A DNA stretch of 64,000 nt from Lacticaseibacillus porcinae (GTDB lineage Bacteria > Bacillota > Bacilli > Lactobacillales > Lactobacillaceae), in contig NZ_RHNS01000005.1 of NCBI RefSeq assembly GCF_003946305.1, positions 62,001 through 126,000 of the forward strand, read 5' to 3'. Position numbers and translations under genes: made by a program. A model generated the notes under the pieces. The model did no database searches, was not told where the DNA came from, and was given only the letters and a program-made list of their open reading frames with translations. Shown here piece after piece: positions 24,867 to 35,839 of this stretch. Numbering within the stretch: position 1 is the stretch's first letter; every line of letters begins with the position of its first letter.

Positions 24867-25725
24867 GGTCGCCACCTCCAATTTGAGGCATTAAGTCATC
24901 AGCTAGTTCAGATGCCGTTAATGGCATTTGATCGAAGGTGAAGCCGAGTTTTTGCAGCCGTTCAGCAAAAGCAGTGGTTTTCGGTAACCCAAGTTGCTTT
25001 TGCCGCAACCAATCAGGATCAGCAAAAATCTCCCGAGGTGTGCCTTGGCGAACTAATGCCCCATGTTCCATCACCAACACCCGATCAGCATAATCTGCCA
25101 CATCATCCATTTGGTGAGTCACTAAGACAATGGTCAAGCCTTGTTCATCATGCAACTTTTTGAACATGGTCATCATTTCCAAACGTCCCGCCGGATCTAA
25201 CCCTGCAGTTGGTTCGTCTAACACTAAGATCTCTGGTTGCATGGCAAGCACACCGGCAATGGCGACGCGCCGCATTTGCCCGCCGGACAAGTCAAATGGT
25301 GACTGTTGCAAAATATCGTCAGGCAAGCCCACAAGTTTCACCATTTGGGCCGCTAACGCCTTCGCATCTTTTTCTGGAACCCCAAAGTTCATCGGGCCAA
25401 AGGCGATATCGCGTTCAACAGTTTGTTCAAATAATTGATTTTCCGCAAACTGGAACACCATGCCGACTTTTTGACGCAAAGGTTTTAAGTTCTTATTGTT
25501 AGTTTCAGGGGTAATTTCACGATCACCGATCGTCACCGTGCCGCTCGTCGGCTTCAGCAACGCGTTGAGGTGTTGTAGCAACGTCGACTTCCCGGAGCCG
25601 GTGTGGCCGATGATGGCAGTGTAATCACCGCCTTTGATCGTAGTCGAAATATCTTTGAGGCCGTCGCCAGCAAAAGGCGTGCCTGCTTGATAGGTAAAAC
25701 TTACATGGTCGAATGTAATGTCCAA
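24859..25725 (-). CDS. ecfA2: ECF transporter ATPase EcfA2
   Basis: A protein of 288 residues. Walker [11 protein letters not shown]-loop [13 protein letters not shown], signature DLSGGQMRR, Walker [13 protein letters not shown] and H-loop VTHQMDD are all present. With EcfA1 it powers vitamin uptake. Start is TTG at 25725, overlapping ecfA1 by 25 bases, so it is translated by coupling. Confidence 0.94.
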   Translation of the reverse strand: MDITFDHVSFTYQAGTPFAGDGLKDISTTIKGGDYTAIIGHTGSGKSTLLQHLNALLKPTSGTVTIGDREITPETNNKNLKPLRQKVGMVFQFAENQLFEQTVERDIAFGPMNFGVPEKDAKALAAQMVKLVGLPDDILQQSPFDLSGGQMRRVAIAGVLAMQPEILVLDEPTAGLDPAGRLEMMTMFKKLHDEQGLTIVLVTHQMDDVADYADRVLVMEHGALVRQGTPREIFADPDWLRQKQLGLPKTTAFAERLQKLGFTFDQMPLTASELADDLMPQIGGGDRG

Positions 25726-26537
25726 AGCGCCTTTGCCAGTCCTTCCTCATCTAAATACCCAGCGGGCATGTGGACACCACGCTTGGCTAACGCATTTTTC
25801 AATTTCTCGGGATATGGGACATCTAAGCCTAATTGTAACAAGGCTTCCCCATGTTGGAAAATTTCAGCAGGGGTCCCGATTTCTTTGACTTGCCCGTCGT
25901 CTAACAACAACACGTGATCAGCCCCTGCCGCTTCGTCAATATCATGGGTGATCGACAGCACTGTCAGCGATTGTTGTTGACGAAGCTGCTTGATCAAATC
26001 GATGATCTCTAATCGTCCAGCAGGATCAAGCATTGATGTCGCTTCATCTAAAATAATAATGTCTGGGCGTTGCGCAACGATACCGGCAATGGCCACCCGT
26101 TGCTTTTGACCACCAGAAAGCCGTGCCGGCTCACGGGTCGCAAAGTCTTGCATATTAACCGCCACTAAGGCGTCATGCACACGAGTGAGCATTTCATCAC
26201 GCGGTACAGCGCGATTCTCTAAGCCAAAGGCCACGTCATCGGCAACCGTCGCGCCGACAAATTGATTATCGGGATTTTGAAAAACGATGCCGACTTTTGC
26301 GCGAATATCCCACACGGTTTGTTCCGTTAACGGCATTCCAGCAACCGTCACTGAACCTGATTCAGGTGCCAGCAAGCCGTTGATGTTTTTTGCTAGCGTC
26401 GACTTCCCGCTACCGTTATGGCCGATGATCGCCCACCATTCACCTGCAGGCACAACAAACGAGACGTCATTTAACGCCGGTTTGGTCGCTTCTGGATATG
26501 AATATTTGAGATGTGAAATGTCGATCGCGTTTGCCAA
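25701..26537 (-). CDS. ecfA1: ECF transporter ATPase EcfA1
   Basis: A protein of 278 residues. Walker [11 protein letters not shown]-loop [13 protein letters not shown], signature RLSGGQKQR, Walker [13 protein letters not shown] and H-loop ITHDID. It pairs with EcfA2. TTG start at 26537; upstream is AGGGGCG. First gene of the ECF operon. In relatives it follows rplQ directly; here a tnpB element stands between. Confidence 0.94.
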   Translation of the reverse strand: MANAIDISHLKYSYPEATKPALNDVSFVVPAGEWWAIIGHNGSGKSTLAKNINGLLAPESGSVTVAGMPLTEQTVWDIRAKVGIVFQNPDNQFVGATVADDVAFGLENRAVPRDEMLTRVHDALVAVNMQDFATREPARLSGGQKQRVAIAGIVAQRPDIIILDEATSMLDPAGRLEIIDLIKQLRQQQSLTVLSITHDIDEAAGADHVLLLDDGQVKEIGTPAEIFQHGEALLQLGLDVPYPEKLKNALAKRGVHMPAGYLDEEGLAKALWTLHSTM

Positions 26538-26559
26538 GCGTCAACGCCCCTTCCGTGCT

Positions 26560-26587
26560 TTTATACATTTTCTACCAAGTAACTCAA
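26560..26587 (-). promoter_or_regulatory. Promoter of the ecfA1 operon
   Basis: TTGAGT (26582-26587), a 16-base spacer and TATAAA (26560-26565), 23 bases before the ecfA1 start. It means the ECF operon need not rely on read-through from rplQ across the tnpB element. Confidence 0.65.
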
Positions 26588-26734
26588 CCTGATTCATTGC
26601 TGAAGCAGTTATCTGTCGGTCTTGAATATTTAGAGTTAATTTTATTGAATTATTATTTTTAACAACGTTTCACTTATTGGATTGATTTTCGAACGTGCGT
26701 TTGTTATTCTTCTGATATTAGGAGGTGACAATAC

Positions 26735-28030
26735 ATGAAGCCTAAATCAGACGAAGATGACAAGAGACCCCATTTTGCCAAACTTAAGTATCACTTCGGA
26801 ATCAAACTCATCGCATATCCGAGTTCTGCTCAAAAGAAAACTATCAAACAAAATTCTGATGCGGCTCGGTTTGTTTACAATGAGTTCGTCGCCCTTGGAC
26901 GCGAAGGTTGGAACTTGCGACGCTTAGAGAAAAGTTTAATTCAAAATCAAGCAGGTTCGAGGAATCCTGAGTGGTTTGACCTCGCGCTGAAATCTGTTGC
27001 GGCAAGATTGAAAGTCATCGGTAACCAACTTTATAATCCAACACGTTTGAAACAGCGCTTTAAGTGGTTGGATAAGAACAAACGCATCGATTCAACGATG
27101 TTATACGCAACGTTGAACTTCTACCATGCCAGTTGGAACATGTTTCGAAAAGTCCATTCCGCCGGTATTCCAAAGTTTCACAAAAAATCAGACAGCCAGC
27201 GCTACTCAACTTTGAAAACAAACAATAATATTCGAATCGTTGATCAAAACCACTTGAGAATTCCCAAAGTCGGTCAAATTCGAGTGACTAAAATTCCAGA
27301 TTGGATGATGCATCGAATCGATATTGAAATTGGTAGTGCAACTGTGAAGATGGATGCAGTCGGTCGTTACTCAATTTCGTTGACCTTAGGATCAGATCAA
27401 GCCTTCAAAGAAGAACTACCAAAGACGGATTCCAAGGTTGGCATCGACGTCAACGTTGAAAATCTTTACACTGATTCATTTGGTGACGTCGTCGAGAATC
27501 CGCGCTTCTATCAGAAACAGCAGAAACAACTTCAAAAAGCACAACGCAAATTAGGTAAACGTGCCTCTCGCGCTAAGAAAGAACACCGACCATTACGAAC
27601 TGCTAAGAACTATCAAAAACAACGCAAGGTCGTCGCAGCACTTCAACGCCGCGTCTATAATCAACGTCACAATTTCCTGCATTATGTCTCCACGGCATTG
27701 ATCAAGAACCACGATCTCGTTGTGGCCGAAAAGTTGCAAGGAAAGAACCTGCTTAAAAATCACGCCTTGTCTCAACGTATCCAAGATGTTGGCTGGGGGA
27801 TCTTATTTGAAGACCTTGCCTACAAAGCCAAACTCTACGGAAAAGCATTTACCAAAGTCGATCCTAAGATGACCACACAAACCTGCCACACTTGTGGATT
27901 TGTGATGGGTCGTGGCGGAACGCGCAAATTAACTTTGAAAAATCGCGTTTGGACGTGTCCACATTGCCAGACTAAGCATATGCGTGATCACAACGCAGCC
28001 ATTAATATCTTGAATAAAGTAACAGTTTAA
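26735..28030 (+). CDS. tnpB: TnpB, RNA-guided nuclease of an IS605-type element
   Basis: A protein of 431 residues. It has an N-terminal HTH/REC-like region, then a RuvC-like nuclease with all key residues: Asp in GIDVNVENLYTDS (near 238), Glu in VVAEKLQGKNL (near 332) and Asp in MRDHNAAINI (near 418). A zinc finger sits between them (CHTCG near 384 and CPHC near 408). TnpB cuts DNA next to a TAM using an RNA from the right end of the element. It looks intact and active. ATG follows AGGAGGTG. Confidence 0.93.
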   Translation: MKPKSDEDDKRPHFAKLKYHFGIKLIAYPSSAQKKTIKQNSDAARFVYNEFVALGREGWNLRRLEKSLIQNQAGSRNPEWFDLALKSVAARLKVIGNQLYNPTRLKQRFKWLDKNKRIDSTMLYATLNFYHASWNMFRKVHSAGIPKFHKKSDSQRYSTLKTNNNIRIVDQNHLRIPKVGQIRVTKIPDWMMHRIDIEIGSATVKMDAVGRYSISLTLGSDQAFKEELPKTDSKVGIDVNVENLYTDSFGDVVENPRFYQKQQKQLQKAQRKLGKRASRAKKEHRPLRTAKNYQKQRKVVAALQRRVYNQRHNFLHYVSTALIKNHDLVVAEKLQGKNLLKNHALSQRIQDVGWGILFEDLAYKAKLYGKAFTKVDPKMTTQTCHTCGFVMGRGGTRKLTLKNRVWTCPHCQTKHMRDHNAAINILNKVTV

Positions 28031-28206
28031 ACTGTTCGGGGCGCGGCAACCTGCCTCGTAAGTTCGGGTAACTCCTGACTTGGAAGCGACTAGTCAGCAC
28101 GCATAGTGGCCTTTGTCTCAGACTATCCAAATAAATTGTAATCGCCTCAGAGGTTAAGAGGACTGAGGCTCTTACAAGCCTGCGAATTCATTCGCGGGTG
28201 GTTGAC
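28031..28206 (+). ncRNA. Putative omega RNA (reRNA) scaffold of TnpB
   Basis: In this family the guide RNA covers the end of tnpB and the right end of the element, with the guide just outside. Here the stretch has a strong hairpin CCTCAG/CTGAGG (about 28145-28170) and the terminal hairpin before TTGAC. The guide would start at 28207. The 5' end of the RNA is unknown and may lie inside tnpB. Confidence 0.55.
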
Positions 28207-28448
28207 ACTGTCATATCATACCACACTATTCGTTCACACTAACAGTGACATTTACCACAGTGGTGTACAGTATCCCCAAGAGCCGACATTAACTCTATGC
28301 CGTAGAAGCAACCGACTAAAGTCAACACTTCATACGACCATAAACTGCCATATGTGTCATGCAATACTGCGCTAGTTACTCAAGGGCGTCCAGAATTAAA
28401 GTCTGGTATGTTAATCAGAGATGTACTTTAACGATGACGATAAATCAA
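28207..28448. other. Intergenic stretch between tnpB element and rplQ terminator
   Basis: No supported gene. Bases 28215-28242 read on the minus strand as TTAGTG, 16 bases, TATGAT: a weak promoter that would point through the tnpB element toward ecfA1 and may be the pre-insertion ecf promoter. The rest shows nothing I can name. Confidence 0.35.
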
Positions 28449-28483
28449 AAAGCGGTCAGCCTCAAAGGCTCACCGCTTAATTT
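28449..28483 (-). terminator. Terminator of the S10-spc-alpha ribosomal operon
   Basis: AAGCGGT-AGCC stem (about 11 bp with one mismatch, 4-base loop), followed on the minus strand by TTTTTGATTT. It lies about 330 bases beyond the rplQ stop, after a structured stretch. Confidence 0.8.
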
Positions 28484-28490
28484 TATGTAC

Positions 28491-28590
28491 AAAAAAAATC
28501 ATTTAATGATGGAGACACCAGTTACCTGGTGCTCGCAAGCTAGACTAAGCTATCACACATGGGATAGCCACCATCTCAAACGCTCCATCG
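28491..28590 (-). ncRNA. Structured RNA element downstream of rplQ, unknown
   Basis: On the minus strand a 7-8-bp closing stem (28583-28589 with 28508-28514) encloses two hairpins: GCTATC/GATAGC (28549-28568) and CACCAG/CTGGTG with a 4-base loop (28516-28531). A T8 run follows after a short ATCATT/AATGAT hairpin. It forms a compact three-way junction. It does not match a tRNA or a riboswitch I can name. Confidence 0.4.
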
Positions 28591-28808
28591 ATCAAATGAC
28601 CAAAGTGTTGCGGCCGCGAGGGTCACAACGGTTTTGAAAAGGTGATCACCGTTGCCGGCGAATCACTTAATGTTAATGATTATTCGTCGCGCTACATCGA
28701 GCAACGCAACTGCGTGTACGTCGAAACGCCTGCGGCACGGCTGCGCCGCACCTTGTCATTCCGCCTTACACTCGTTGCTAAAAGCGCTCGATTCCGCGCT
28801 GGTTAGAA

Positions 28809-29189
28809 TTAAACTAATTCCAAAATAACCATTGGGGCTGCATCGCCGCGGCGAGGAGCAGTCTTCAGAATGCGGGTGTAACCACCATTGCGTTCTGCGT
28901 AGCGAGGGGCAACGTCTGCGAACAATTTCTGCAATGCAGATTGAACCACAACCGTGTCGCCATCTTCTTTAACATCAGCGATCTCGTTGCGCAAGAATGC
29001 TGCGGCTTGACGACGAGCGTGCAAGTCGCCGCGCTTACCAAGCGTGATCATCTTTTCAGCGGTGGAGCGAACTTCCTTAGCGCGAGCTTCAGTCGTCGTG
29101 ATCCGTTCATGGATCAAAAGATCCGTGGTGAGATCGCGAAGCAAAGCTTTACGTTGGGAGCTAGTCCGGCCTAATTTACGGTAACTCAT
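28809..29189 (-). CDS. rplQ: 50S ribosomal protein L17
   Basis: A protein of 126 residues starting [20 protein letters not shown], normal length. It sits near the exit of the peptide tunnel. Last gene of the ribosomal operon, 25 bp after rpoA. GGAGG precedes ATG. Confidence 0.97.
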   Translation of the reverse strand: MSYRKLGRTSSQRKALLRDLTTDLLIHERITTTEARAKEVRSTAEKMITLGKRGDLHARRQAAAFLRNEIADVKEDGDTVVVQSALQKLFADVAPRYAERNGGYTRILKTAPRRGDAAPMVILELV

Positions 29190-29214
29190 GAGTGTTTTGC
29201 CTCCTTTTTACAGA

Positions 29215-30153
29215 TTAGTCTTCGGTGCGCAGGCCTAAGCCAAGGTCGCTAAGCTTGTTCTTAACTTCCTCAAGTGACTTACGACCTAAGTTGCGGACCT
29301 TCATCATATCGGCTTCTGTTTTGTTGGTCAGCTCTTGCACGGTGTTGATACCAGCGCGCTTCAAGCAGTTGTAAGAACGAACAGACAAGTCGAGCTCTTC
29401 GATGGTCATCTCAAGCATCTTTTCCTTGTGTGTTTCTTCCTTTTCAACCATGATTTCAGCGTTCTTGGCTTCATCCGTCAAGTTGACGAAAATATCCAGA
29501 TGCTCGGTGAGGATCTTCGCAGCTAAGCTGATCGCTTCACGCGGATTGATCGAACCATTGGTCCAAACATCCAACGTCAGCTTGTCGAAGTCGTTACGCC
29601 GGCCAACCCGGGTGCTTTCGACTTGATAGTTGACCCGACTGATTGGGGTGAAAATCGAGTCGATCGGCAAAACCCCGATTGGCATGTCATCGACTTTATT
29701 TTGATCAGCTGCCACATACCCGCGGCCAGTTTTGACCGTCATCCGGACGTGGAAGCGACCCCCTTCTGCAACCGTACAAATGTACTGCTCAGGATTGAGC
29801 ACCTCGACATCACTATCAGAGACGATGTCTGCAGCCGTAACGGTGGCAGGTCCTGCTACGTCGATTTCGACCGTCTTGTCTTCATCTGTGTTCATCTTCA
29901 AAGCAAGCTTTTTGATGTTTAAGATGATTTGGGTCACGTCTTCCAGCACACCATCGATCGTGGAGAACTCATGGAGCACCCCATCGATTTGGATGTTGCT
30001 GACGGCTGCCCCAGGCAAAGAGGACAAAAGGATCCGCCGTAGCGAATTGCCCAGTGTGGTGCCATAGCCGCGTTCAAGCGGTTCTACGACAAACTTACCG
30101 TAGTTGGTGCTTTCGTCAACTTTGGTGATGTTTGGCTTTTCAAATTCGATCAT
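29215..30153 (-). CDS. rpoA: RNA polymerase alpha subunit
   Basis: A protein of 312 residues. The N-terminal assembly domain ([28 protein letters not shown]) and the C-terminal promoter-contacting domain ([22 protein letters not shown]...[10 protein letters not shown]) are both complete. It initiates assembly of the polymerase and binds UP elements and activators. Confidence 0.98.
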   Translation of the reverse strand: MIEFEKPNITKVDESTNYGKFVVEPLERGYGTTLGNSLRRILLSSLPGAAVSNIQIDGVLHEFSTIDGVLEDVTQIILNIKKLALKMNTDEDKTVEIDVAGPATVTAADIVSDSDVEVLNPEQYICTVAEGGRFHVRMTVKTGRGYVAADQNKVDDMPIGVLPIDSIFTPISRVNYQVESTRVGRRNDFDKLTLDVWTNGSINPREAISLAAKILTEHLDIFVNLTDEAKNAEIMVEKEETHKEKMLEMTIEELDLSVRSYNCLKRAGINTVQELTNKTEADMMKVRNLGRKSLEEVKNKLSDLGLGLRTED

Positions 30154-30227
30154 CTAAGTCTGTACCCCTTTCAAAACGAGAAGTGAAGTTTTGTTTACCC
30201 GGCCATAACAAGGCCGCAGGGTAACAA

Positions 30228-30617
30228 TTAAACACGACGACGCTTTGGAGGACGAGAGCCGTTATGTGGCACTGGGGTGACGTCGCGGATCGCGGTCACT
30301 TCAAGGCCAGTCGCTTGAAGGGAACGGATCGCAGCTTCACGGCCGGAACCTGGGCCCTTAACAGAGACTTCAACGGACTTCATGCCATGTTCCATGGATT
30401 CCTTCGCTGCGGCTTCAGCGGCCATTTGGGCTGCGAAAGGCGTAGACTTACGGGAGCCCTTGAAACCAAGTGCGCCTGCAGAAGACCAAGCAATCGCGTT
30501 ACCGCGAGGGTCGGTGATCATGACGAGCGTGTTGTTGAAAGTTGAGTGGATATGAGCCACACCAGATTCAACGTTCTTACGAACTCGACGCTTACGAGTT
30601 GTTTTACGTGCTGCCAT
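30228..30617 (-). CDS. rpsK: 30S ribosomal protein S11
   Basis: A protein of 129 residues. [24 protein letters not shown] and the C-terminal [13 protein letters not shown] are family signatures. It forms part of the platform around the mRNA exit. It lies 25 bp after rpsM and 74 bp before rpoA. Confidence 0.98.
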   Translation of the reverse strand: MAARKTTRKRRVRKNVESGVAHIHSTFNNTLVMITDPRGNAIAWSSAGALGFKGSRKSTPFAAQMAAEAAAKESMEHGMKSVEVSVKGPGSGREAAIRSLQATGLEVTAIRDVTPVPHNGSRPPKRRRV

Positions 30618-30642
30618 CGGGATGTATTCCTCCTTTACCTAA

Positions 30643-31008
30643 TTATTTCTTTTTACCGGCAATGGTAGTTTTCTTACCTTTGCGGGTGCGTGCGTTGTTC
30701 TTGGTGTTTTGACCGCGAACAGGCAAGCCACGACGATGACGGATCCCACGATAGGAACCGATTTCCATCAGACGTTTGATGTTTAAGTTGACTTCACGAC
30801 GAAGATCGCCTTCAACCTTGACTTTGTCAACAGCTGCGCGGATCTTGTCTTCTTGATCTGGGGTGAGGTCTTCTTGGCGGACGTTTTCTGGAACGCCGGC
30901 TTCAGCCAGGATCTTTTGTGCGGTGGTCTTGCCAATACCGAAGATATAGGTCAAGGCGATTACGATTTGCTTACCACGTGGTAAGTCGACACCTGCGATA
31001 CGAACCAT
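30643..31008 (-). CDS. rpsM: 30S ribosomal protein S13
   Basis: A protein of 121 residues starting [21 protein letters not shown]. The C-terminal [20 protein letters not shown] is typical. It contacts P-site tRNA and bridges to the 50S subunit. Confidence 0.98.
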   Translation of the reverse strand: MVRIAGVDLPRGKQIVIALTYIFGIGKTTAQKILAEAGVPENVRQEDLTPDQEDKIRAAVDKVKVEGDLRREVNLNIKRLMEIGSYRGIRHRRGLPVRGQNTKNNARTRKGKKTTIAGKKK

Positions 31009-31040
31009 ACGATGGACACCTCCTAATTTAGTAGTTTAGA

Positions 31041-31157
31041 TTAACCTTGGCGTTGCTTGTGTTTCGGGTTTGCAGAGCAAATGATCATGACGCGGCCTTT
31101 GCGGCGTACGACTTTGCAGTGCTCGCACATCTTTTTAACGGATGGACGTACTTTCAT
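31041..31157 (-). CDS. rpmJ: 50S ribosomal protein L36
   Basis: A protein of 38 residues read directly from the sequence: [20 protein letters not shown], then [18 protein letters not shown]. The zinc ligands Cys11, Cys14, Cys27 and His33 are kept, so this is the zinc-binding (C+) form. It lies between infA and rpsM as usual. Confidence 0.97.
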   Translation of the reverse strand: MKVRPSVKKMCEHCKVVRRKGRVMIICSANPKHKQRQG

Positions 31158-31205
31158 TGTAAATAGCCTCCTCTAAGGATTCGTGAGCTCACTAACTGCT
31201 GGCAA

Positions 31206-31424
31206 TTACTTGAAACGGTAAGTGATGCGGCCTTTGGTCAAGTCGTATGGCGATAATTCAACCGTCACGCGATCCCCAGGCAGAATGCGGATGTAGTGCA
31301 TCCGGATTTTCCCAGAGACATGCGCCAAAATGGTCGCGCCGTTTTCAAGTTCGACTTTAAACATCGCGTTGGGTAAAGTATCCACCACGGTGCCTTGAAT
31401 TTCAATTACATCGTCTTTTGCCAC
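31206..31424 (-). CDS. infA: Translation initiation factor IF-1
   Basis: A protein of 72 residues from GTG at 31424 (TAGGAGGAATTATTTA before it), the normal length; the frame is open further upstream but without a site. It has an OB-fold, [20 protein letters not shown] with V read as start Met. It blocks the A site during initiation. Confidence 0.96.
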   Translation of the reverse strand: MAKDDVIEIQGTVVDTLPNAMFKVELENGATILAHVSGKIRMHYIRILPGDRVTVELSPYDLTKGRITYRFK

Positions 31425-31560
31425 TAAATAATTCCTCCTAAAATTCTGGAACACAACGTGCGAAAAGGGTGAGGCCTAGGGCACTCACCGCACATACCGC
31501 GATATTGTACCACATAATTTATGCGATGACCAGACCGGATCGTGCAAAAGACGAAGTCAT

Positions 31561-32379
<819 letters not shown>

Positions 32380-32404
32380 CTAAGTGCGCGCAGTGTTGCT
32401 CTGG

Positions 32405-33712
32405 TTAGTCTTTGATCAGGTCGCCTTGGATGAAGCCGACATATTCGCGCTTCATCAGCAACCCATTCAACTGTCGAACTAATTCAATGGCCGTCATGAC
32501 GACGATCAACAAGCTAGTCCCGCCCAGCCCGATGGATTGTGGCAGGTTCCAAAGCATTGATGCCAATTGTGGCAACAAGGCGATGACCCCTAAGAACAAT
32601 GCACCGACTGTGGACAGTCGCATCAAGAGACCAGACAAATACTTTTCAGTCTCTTTACCTGGCCAAACGCCAGGAATGTAACTTCCTTGCTTGGTCAAGT
32701 TCTCCGCTACTTTTTCAGGGTTGACCTGAACAAAAGCATAGAAGAACGTGAACAAGACGATCAAGACGGTGTACACCGCGATCCCAGCAGGCTTTTGCAT
32801 GCTGAAGATGTTGGTCATGACCTGATACCAGGTATCTTCAGAGTGGTTTGCCTGAAAAGCCATTAAAATGGTTTGTGGCGTCACAATGAAGGAACTGGCA
32901 AAGATCACTGGGATAACCCCAGCAACGTTGACTTTCAACGGCAAGTAAGAATTACTCCCCGCTGCCGTCACCCGGCGCGTGTATTGGATCGGGATCTTAC
33001 GGTTAGCTTGTTGTACCCAAGTGACGAAGGCGACAACGATCAACACGATCACAAGTAACGCAACTAAGAACAAAGCCCCAGTTAATTTGTCATTGTTATT
33101 GGTGATGTTGTCTTGCCAAAGTTCTTGGATCCCGCTAGGTAACCGCGCAATGATCCCGGCAAAAATGATCATGGACACGCCGTTGCCGACGCCTTTGTCT
33201 GTGATCTGTTCACCCATCCAAGTCAGCAGCATCGTACCGCCAGTCAGGATGATACCGATAGTGACATAAGTCTGAATCGTCGGATTCTTGACTAAGCCAA
33301 GTGAGCTTAACTGCTGGAAGCCAGCAGTAATCCCAATGGCTTGGAAGAACCCGAGGAAAATGGTCAAGTAACGCGTCACTTGGTTCAGCTTGCGCCGCCC
33401 GACTTCCCCTTGTTTGCTCCATTCAACAAACTTCGGCACGATATCCATTTGGAGCAATTGGATAACGATTTGAGCCGTGATGTATGGTGAAACCCCCATC
33501 GAGAAAATCGAGTAGTTCGACAACCCGCCCCCACTGACTGTATCCAGCAGTGGAATCAGGCCGGTTGCGCTGATGGTGGTCAAAGCCTTCGCATCAACGC
33601 CAGGAACCGAGATCTGCGCGCCTAACCGATAAACCAGCAAAACGCCTAAGGTGAACAAGATCTTGTTACGGATCTCTTTGACCTTGAGCGCGTTTTTGAG
33701 GGTTTTCAGCAT
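32405..33712 (-). CDS. secY: Protein translocase subunit SecY
   Basis: A protein of 435 residues with ten membrane helices, the channel of the general secretion pathway. LKNALKVKEIRNKILFTLGVL at the start and the plug region GGGLSNYSIFSMGVSPYI are typical. Its ATG overlaps the rplO stop (TAATG), so the two are translationally coupled. Confidence 0.98.
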   Translation of the reverse strand: MLKTLKNALKVKEIRNKILFTLGVLLVYRLGAQISVPGVDAKALTTISATGLIPLLDTVSGGGLSNYSIFSMGVSPYITAQIVIQLLQMDIVPKFVEWSKQGEVGRRKLNQVTRYLTIFLGFFQAIGITAGFQQLSSLGLVKNPTIQTYVTIGIILTGGTMLLTWMGEQITDKGVGNGVSMIIFAGIIARLPSGIQELWQDNITNNNDKLTGALFLVALLVIVLIVVAFVTWVQQANRKIPIQYTRRVTAAGSNSYLPLKVNVAGVIPVIFASSFIVTPQTILMAFQANHSEDTWYQVMTNIFSMQKPAGIAVYTVLIVLFTFFYAFVQVNPEKVAENLTKQGSYIPGVWPGKETEKYLSGLLMRLSTVGALFLGVIALLPQLASMLWNLPQSIGLGGTSLLIVVMTAIELVRQLNGLLMKREYVGFIQGDLIKD

Positions 33713-34152
33713 TAGATCACCTCAATAGAACCGCCTGCTGCTTCGATTGCTGCTTGAGCAGCTGCGGAGAATTTGTCAACTTTGACGTTTAACTTCTTCT
33801 CCAACTTGCCGTTAGCCAGCAACTTGATACCGTCTTTTTCGTTTTTAACTAAGCCGGCTTCAACCAACACGGTGTTGGTGATTTCTTGGCCGTCTTCAAA
33901 ACGGTTCAAGTCGTTGATGTTGACTACAGCATAAACTTTGCGGTTGATGTTGTTGAAACCGCGTTTTGGCATACGACGGAACAATGGCATTTGGCCACCT
34001 TCAAAACCCAAACGAGTCTTGCCGCCTTGACGCGCCAATTGGCCCTTTTGACCTTTACCAGCGGTTTTACCTTGGCCGCTAGAAGTCCCACGGCCAAGAC
34101 GCTTACCGTGTTGGCGGGAACCTGCAGGGGCTTGTAATTCATGCAACTTCAT
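33712..34152 (-). CDS. rplO: 50S ribosomal protein L15
   Basis: A protein of 146 residues from ATG at 34152, with GGAGGTG seven bases before; a GTG three codons upstream lies inside that site. [34 protein letters not shown] is the family start (read in two halves). It is an early 50S assembly protein. Confidence 0.97.
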   Translation of the reverse strand: MKLHELQAPAGSRQHGKRLGRGTSSGQGKTAGKGQKGQLARQGGKTRLGFEGGQMPLFRRMPKRGFNNINRKVYAVVNINDLNRFEDGQEITNTVLVEAGLVKNEKDGIKLLANGKLEKKLNVKVDKFSAAAQAAIEAAGGSIEVI

Positions 34153-34177
34153 GCTTGGCACCTCCTTGTGATGATTT

Positions 34178-34363
34178 TTAGTCTTTGATTTCTTCTACGG
34201 ATACCAGATGAGAGATCTGGAAGATCGCACCACGAGTAGCGGCGTTATCAGGTTTGATAACAGAGCTGGAGATGCGGCCAAGGCCGAGTTCCTTGACGAT
34301 TTTGCGTTGCTTAGGCAGGCGGTGTACGGCACTACGAGTCAACGTAATTTTCAATTGAGCCAT
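34178..34363 (-). CDS. rpmD: 50S ribosomal protein L30
   Basis: A protein of 61 residues, [20 protein letters not shown] at the start; standard bacterial length. It lies 11 bp after rpsE and 25 bp before rplO. Confidence 0.97.
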   Translation of the reverse strand: MAQLKITLTRSAVHRLPKQRKIVKELGLGRISSSVIKPDNAATRGAIFQISHLVSVEEIKD

Positions 34364-34374
34364 AATGTGTCCTC

Positions 34375-34878
34375 CTAGTCTTTCAAGTGAGATGCAGAGA
34401 CGCCGCGCAAGTCAGCGACCATTTCGACAGTCTTCAATTGCTTGAGACCTTCGACAGTGGCGCGGATCATGTTGATTGGCGTGTTGCGGCCAAGGGACTT
34501 GGAGGTAACATCGCTGATACCTGCAAGTTCCATAACGGCACGGACGGCGCCGCCGGCTGCGACCCCAGAACCTTCAACAGCAGGCTTAAGCAAAACCTTG
34601 CCGGCGCCGAAGTGACCGATCACTTCATGCGGGATCGTGGTGCCAACGATAGGCACTTCGATCAAGTTCTTTTGCGCGTCATCAACCGCTTTGCGGATAG
34701 CTTCTGGAACTTCTTGAGCTTTACCAGTACCGAAGCCAACGTGACCATGCTTGTCACCGACGATCGCAATGGCTGCAAAACGCAGACGACGACCACCTTT
34801 AACAACTTTGGTGACCCGGTTGATCGCAACAACGCGATCTTCTAAGTCCAATTGGGATGGATCAATATATGATGCCAT
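34375..34878 (-). CDS. rpsE: 30S ribosomal protein S5
   Basis: A protein of 167 residues from ATG at 34878 (AAAGGAGG upstream); an upstream in-frame ATG has no site. It begins [20 protein letters not shown]; residues 20-45 hold the [10 protein letters not shown] loop involved in decoding accuracy and spectinomycin response. The loop looks normal. Confidence 0.97.
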   Translation of the reverse strand: MASYIDPSQLDLEDRVVAINRVTKVVKGGRRLRFAAIAIVGDKHGHVGFGTGKAQEVPEAIRKAVDDAQKNLIEVPIVGTTIPHEVIGHFGAGKVLLKPAVEGSGVAAGGAVRAVMELAGISDVTSKSLGRNTPINMIRATVEGLKQLKTVEMVADLRGVSASHLKD

Positions 34879-34900
34879 GTGGTGTTTATCCTCCTTTGTA

Positions 34901-35254
34901 TTAGAATTCGAGGCCGTTTTCACGTGCTGCTTCAGCTAAAGCTTGCACGCGACCATGGTAGAGATAACCACCACGATCAAAGACGACGACTTTATGACCG
35001 GCAGCAACGGCACGTTGAGCAACCAAGGCGCCAACTTTGGCAGCTTGTTCAGTCTTAGTACCTGTTACTTCTGAATCAAGAGAGGAGGCACTTGCTAACG
35101 TCACACCCGCTACGTCATCAATTAATTGCGCGTAGATGTTTGTATTAGAACGGAAAATGTTCAAGCGTGGGCGTTCGCTCGTACCAGAAATCTTACCCCG
35201 GACACGTGCGTGACGCCGTTGCCGAGTTTTGTTTTTATCTGGCTTGGAAATCAC
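34901..35254 (-). CDS. rplR: 50S ribosomal protein L18
   Basis: A protein of 117 residues from GTG at 35254 (AGAGGTG seven bases before), which gives the usual start [20 protein letters not shown]. It binds 5S rRNA. A GTG three codons earlier overlaps the ribosome site and is less likely. Confidence 0.96.
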   Translation of the reverse strand: MISKPDKNKTRQRRHARVRGKISGTSERPRLNIFRSNTNIYAQLIDDVAGVTLASASSLDSEVTGTKTEQAAKVGALVAQRAVAAGHKVVVFDRGGYLYHGRVQALAEAARENGLEF

Positions 35255-35284
35255 AATATTCACCTCTTAATGTTGACTTAGAAA

Positions 35285-35815
35285 CTACTTACCAGTCTTA
35301 CCTTCCTTACGACGAACAACTTCATCGACGTAACGAATACCTTTACCTTTATAAGGTTCAGGGGCACGTACGGCACGGACTACCGCAGCAAATTGACCAA
35401 CAACTTGCTTGGAGATCCCGCTGATGTTGATTTCGGTGTTGCTAGGAACATCGAATTCGACGCCTTTAGGTGCTTCCATCTCAACTGGATGGGAGTAACC
35501 GACGTTTAAGACCAGCTTAGCGCCTTGCTTTTGAGCACGGTAACCAACACCGACCAACTTCAACTTCTTGGTGAACCCTTCGGACACACCGAGGATCATG
35601 TTGTTCAAGTTGGCACGCATGGTACCATGCAAAGCCTTGTAAGAGTCATCTGGGCGAGTGAAAGAAATTTCATTGCCTTCTTGACTCATCTTGATTTCTG
35701 GGACAAAAGTACGAGTTAATTCGCCCTTAGGCCCCTTAACGGTGATGTTGTCGCCGTCTTGCTTGACTTCAACGCCAGCAGGAACAGTGATAACTTTATT
35801 ACCAATACGACTCAA
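35285..35815 (-). CDS. rplF: 50S ribosomal protein L6
   Basis: A protein of 176 residues with the two repeated L6 domains; it ends [20 protein letters not shown], the conserved C-terminal box near the sarcin-ricin loop. Confidence 0.98.
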   Translation of the reverse strand: MSRIGNKVITVPAGVEVKQDGDNITVKGPKGELTRTFVPEIKMSQEGNEISFTRPDDSYKALHGTMRANLNNMILGVSEGFTKKLKLVGVGYRAQKQGAKLVLNVGYSHPVEMEAPKGVEFDVPSNTEINISGISKQVVGQFAAVVRAVRAPEPYKGKGIRYVDEVVRRKEGKTGK

Positions 35816-35839
35816 GGTAGTACCTCCTGTAAATGTGTA

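Larger units (their letters stand above)
26687..28206 (+). mobile_element. IS605/IS1341-type element carrying only tnpB
   Basis: The left flank ends in TTGAT (26682-26686); the left end then has a small hairpin (CGAAC-GTGC-GTTTG, 26691-26704). The right end has a hairpin GCGAAT-TC-ATTCGC just before TTGAC (28202-28206). This TTGAT/TTGAC pair matches what I recall of ISDra2-type elements. No tnpA is present, so it would need a transposase in trans. No target duplication is expected for this family. Boundaries are inferred. Confidence 0.75.

Noticed and set aside
28359-28637. 92-residue plus-strand frame downstream of rplQ
   Set aside because: It covers the ribosomal terminator and the structured RNA on the other strand; no start site.
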